A stretch of DNA of 64,000 nt from Pteria penguin (lineage: Eukaryota; Mollusca; Bivalvia; Pterioida; Pteriidae), in assembly GCA_035048485.1 (NCBI GenBank), contig CM068590.1, positions 2,170,001-2,234,000 of the forward strand, read 5' to 3'. The notes under the pieces are model-generated. The model did no database searches and was not told the origin of the DNA. It was given only the letters and a program-made list of their open reading frames with translations. A program made the translations under genes and the position numbers. Below, in pieces: positions 60,168-64,000 of this stretch; within the stretch, counting starts at the first letter, position 1; every line of letters starts with the position of its first letter.

Positions 60168-60363
60168 AGACGATCTTCATATTTTACATGATATAAGCGG
60201 GTCAAGACCCGACATGCAACACTTTGCTGGGATTTTTATTTTGACGTTACGGCTTGAATTATGACGTCACTATCTAGTTATTTACTACAAAATGAAAACC
60301 CCGCCAAAAGGTACCATGTCAGGTCTTGGGCCGCTTATATCAAGTAAAATATGAAGATCGTCT
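60168..60363. mobile_element. MITE with about 50-bp terminal inverted repeats
   Basis: Left AGACGATCTTCATATTTTAC...GATATAAGCGG (60168-60200) is inverted at the right end (60331-60363) with one mismatch. The complementarity continues inward (…AAGACC(C/T)GACATG). Total 196 bp. TGACGTCA at 60262-60269. It interrupts the NHL-like frame of the TRIM relic. Confidence 0.9.
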
Positions 60364-61296
60364 ATAGACTAATCCAGTATTACGACAGCCATTTTTTTCA
60401 CATGAGTTACCTTTCTTGAACGGTTCAATGCTACTTCCGGTTTCGATTTTCATGCCTTTGAAATATCTATATACCTTCCAAATTAACGTCAAAACGCGAA
60501 TGTATGATTGTTCCACTAACACTTAACAATTATGGCGAGTTGAAATGGTAACTACAGCTGCAGTAATTACAATGTCATGTTTATTTGTTCATAGGTGCTT
60601 GAAAAATAATGTGATTCAATCTCGTAATCCTCAATAAACTGGCATAATATGACGGAAATTGTGGCACAATATACAACTAAAATGTGTGGACGCCTTGGCT
60701 CTCTGGTATTGTGTCAGCTTAGTAACTTAGAGATTGCTGGTTAGAGATCAGCACTCTCTCCCTCATTGTTACACAATACTGAGTAGTATGAAGGGTGTAT
60801 ACATATACAATCTCCCTATTTTCCATTGTTAGCCCTTTGTTTCAATCAACTAGGAGTTGCACACATAGTTCTTCACATTAATTGTAAAATGAGCAATATA
60901 CTAATTTAAGACTGCTTCAATATTTATTCATAAAGAGCAATGCAAATAAAACAACTAATATGAGGTGAGGTGATTGGTGATTGAAGGTTAATGGCGGAAG
61001 AGCCTGGGAAAAATTAGTTGTAAGAAGAATTAGGGAGTGAATAGTGTAGGTGAGGGGTAATAATTAACCTCTGTCCATCTCCTCAAATGCAAATGACAGC
61101 AACAACTTTATGATAAATACATATAATAACAAGAAACCCTCAAGGATGGTATGACCAGATTTGCCTAGCAAGAGTAAAATATGTCTTATTCAATAAGCAC
61201 TGATGTTGAAAAGTGTCAGTCCGAAGGTTTTGACAAAATTTCATTAAGGCTGACCATATTCTGAATGTTTATCTATATATTTAATAGTCACTGAAA
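60364..61296. other. Unassigned sequence
   Basis: No continuation of the NHL propeller was recognised after the MITE. Otherwise unique AT-rich DNA. Confidence 0.45.
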
Positions 61297-61590
61297 ATGC
61301 CTGTCATGTTAAAAAAAAACCTTTTCTATATCTATGTTATTCACAATACAAATTATGGTAAATTTTCTTGTACATGTGACCCGCCTTTAAAGTTATTTAC
61401 TTTTCCTTCAAAGGATAATGCAGTGGAACAGCAGTGTTTGGTGAAAACAGTTAATCATAGACATCCAAATGACCCAACAAAGATATTGACACCCAAACCT
61501 TACTCCAGGATATGTTCTTTACATTTTATAGATAGTTACCAACCAATACTAATTCTTATCCCACTTAACATTTAGGTCATATTTAGTCTG
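61297..61590 (+). pseudogene. THAP zinc-finger domain fragment
   Basis: The frame contains a THAP (C2CH) pattern: FSCTCDPP, then FTFPSKD, CLVKTVNH, and a C-terminal SRICSLHF. The usual AVPTF-like region is replaced by SYQPILILIP. A shift of frame at about 61540 restores NTNSYPT followed by a TAA and HLGH, so a small indel and a stop have broken it. THAP domains bind DNA in host regulators and in P-element/THAP9-type transposases; which source applies here cannot be decided. No intact downstream transposase is seen. Confidence 0.72.
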
Positions 61591-62695
61591 TTACAACTCC
61601 TAGAGCCCCCCCCCCCCCCCCCCTCCCCCTTAAGAAAGGGAAATACTTCATCTACCTACACCAAACGAAAAGTCAAAAACTGTTCTAAATGATGAAACTT
61701 CAATAGATATTCCAACTTCTCAAAATAAATCTACTTTGCATCACTTCATACAGCACATTCATCACACAATTTTCAGCATGCCCAAACAGATAACAATATA
61801 CATATAAAAGGGTTACTGTTCCATCCTCCAGTATCAAAATTCTGTAATATTGACGGATGTCTTCTTTTAATGCCTTTTTAAAGAAGTGGCAATTGGAACT
61901 TGCATTTTTGGTGCTGTAAAACATATAGCAGCGAGTTCAGCTTTGCTTCCATGGCGACTTAGATCCCTTTTTCTAGGAAAGAACGTGGTTCATAAATTTT
62001 CCGAGAGAGAAGAAAATCCAAGGTGCGCGATCATCGATATCATTATCCATATTAAAATACATAGAGGTATGCATACGGTGTATTTGCACAAAAAGTGAAT
62101 AGTAAAAAGTTGCATTAATCAACGCTATGGTGCTTTAATTTCATCTATCGACAGTTACCAATGGCGCTTTGTTTACACCGGAAGTTACGTTTAACCGTGG
62201 CGCGTCAATCGTTTGGCACGGTAGATAACCCGTACAAGTAATACTTGATAGGTCAATTTGATCTAATCTTATTAAAACGCCACTTGTACTTCATCCCTCT
62301 ACGGTACTCTCCGTGTGATCCCAATTTGTTTTCCGATCCATGTGCCGTAGCTGTGAATAAAGTGAACGAGTGTATGTGTGTGACGGAGGAAGAATAATTT
62401 TTGGGAAAGACCACACGGTACACATATACAGGCTCCAATAATACATCATTCAATCCCTGCGACGTAGGATCTCTTATAATGGCTGTGTTTTCATCACCGA
62501 CATGAATAACCACAATCTATACATTCTGGACAAGGATGGAAACTTTTTCCAGTATTAACAATATCCTGGACTAAACAATCCGACGTTCATTGATGTAGAC
62601 AGAGAGGAAGTACATGGATCAGAGGGTCTGGAGGAAACGTGAATGTAGTGAAATACTGAACAATATCTTCGCTCTATACGGATACAAAGCGCCGA
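61591..62695. other. Unassigned sequence
   Basis: Poly-C at 61606-61622. The segment at 61650-61930 may be decayed 3' coding sequence of the THAP relic, but I cannot assign it. Confidence 0.35.
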
Positions 62696-62696
62696 T

Positions 62697-62697
<1 letters not shown>

Positions 62698-62782
<85 letters not shown>

Positions 62783-62783
62783 T
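62698..62783. repeat. (TAT)n microsatellite
   Basis: About 28 units with one TAC interruption. Confidence 0.97.
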
Positions 62784-63480
<697 letters not shown>

Positions 63481-63566
63481 GATATCGGGCGTCAGCTACA
63501 TTTTGCTTGGCCTTTATCCGATATCGTGGTCATAGGGGAATAGGGCGACACCTAGTGTGCGGTTTG

Positions 63567-63715
63567 CACAAATATACTACAGTTAACAAGGCACCCCCTA
63601 TTTCAGTTATATTCTTTCTCGAACTAACATATAAAGCACAAATACCTACGTACATACACTGGCGCGGATGAAGATTAGTTAACTGTAGTGTATTTGTGCT
63701 TTATATGTTTGTCTG
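63567..63715. repeat. Rearranged inverted-repeat complex
   Basis: GTTAACTGTAGTGTATTTGT and GCTTTATATGTT at 63676-63711 are complementary to two separated pieces on the left, GCACAAATATACTACAGTTA (about 63570) and AACATATAAAGCACAAATAC (about 63628). Confidence 0.75.
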
Positions 63716-63810
63716 GTTTGTCTTTATTTCTACAGGTATTTCTTCGGAGATCCAAGGTCCATTGTACTCCCGGGTGTTTCACTGTTTCTATTTGTTATTT
63801 GTCCTTTATA

Positions 63811-64000
<190 letters not shown>

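Overview
This window is eukaryotic, AT-rich and gene-poor, and reads like intergenic DNA of a lophotrochozoan, most likely a bivalve mollusc. Three things point there: two tRNA-derived SINE families with mollusc-style tails (CAAT/CAAC repeats after a 'GTAAAACACC' or 'GTTAAAC' end), a decayed B-box/coiled-coil/NHL gene of the kind expanded in bivalves, and a Penelope-like retroelement of the permuted 'Naiad' type whose reading frame is broken only by TGA codons. Selenocysteine-using Naiads have been described from clams and spiders. The taxonomic call is inference; no ribosomal or mitochondrial marker is present.

The only convincing host coding sequence is one exon (about 2.70-3.08 kb, minus strand) of a LHFPL-family four-helix membrane protein. 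It has a splice donor, and its later exon(s) must lie outside the window. Three other protein traces are decayed: a B-box fragment (29.24 kb), a TRIM-like gene with stops and frameshifts (58.94-60.17 kb) cut short by a MITE, and a frameshifted THAP domain (61.3-61.6 kb).

The best-preserved functional unit is the retroelement at 54.02-57.92 kb (minus strand). Identical 106-bp direct repeats (pseudo-LTRs) bound a single long frame of about 1040 codons: Cys-rich N-terminus, GIY-YIG nuclease, CxC linker, then reverse transcriptase with YLDD. Five in-frame TGA codons and no TAA or TAG interrupt it, and three of the TGAs stand where Penelope-like proteins normally have cysteine. A 66-nt stem-loop with all the SECIS hallmarks sits at the end of the frame, and its UGA quartet is the terminal stop codon itself. 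One small frame-breaking deletion near 55.82 kb makes this copy defective.

Most of the rest is tandem repeat. About fifteen arrays have monomers mostly between 37 and 51 bp but unrelated sequences: 92 bp (0.3-1.7 kb); 43 bp (9.0-9.4); a continuous 7-kb cluster of 43-, 44/132-, 44- and 49-bp arrays (10.8-17.7); about 150 bp (18.7-19.2); 457 bp x2 (19.35-20.27); 26 bp (22.3); 37 bp (22.6-23.0); 39 bp (33.6-35.1); 51 bp (36.8-37.7); 40 then 39 bp (38.7-42.0); 40 bp (45.2-46.5). Between them lie microsatellites, SINEs, MITEs (some with TGACGTCA palindromes), a 470-bp dispersed repeat present as an inverted pair 22 kb apart, and at the right edge two (TA)n-linked hammerhead-like repeats. Many long open frames in the window are by-products of tandem repeats whose period is a multiple of three.
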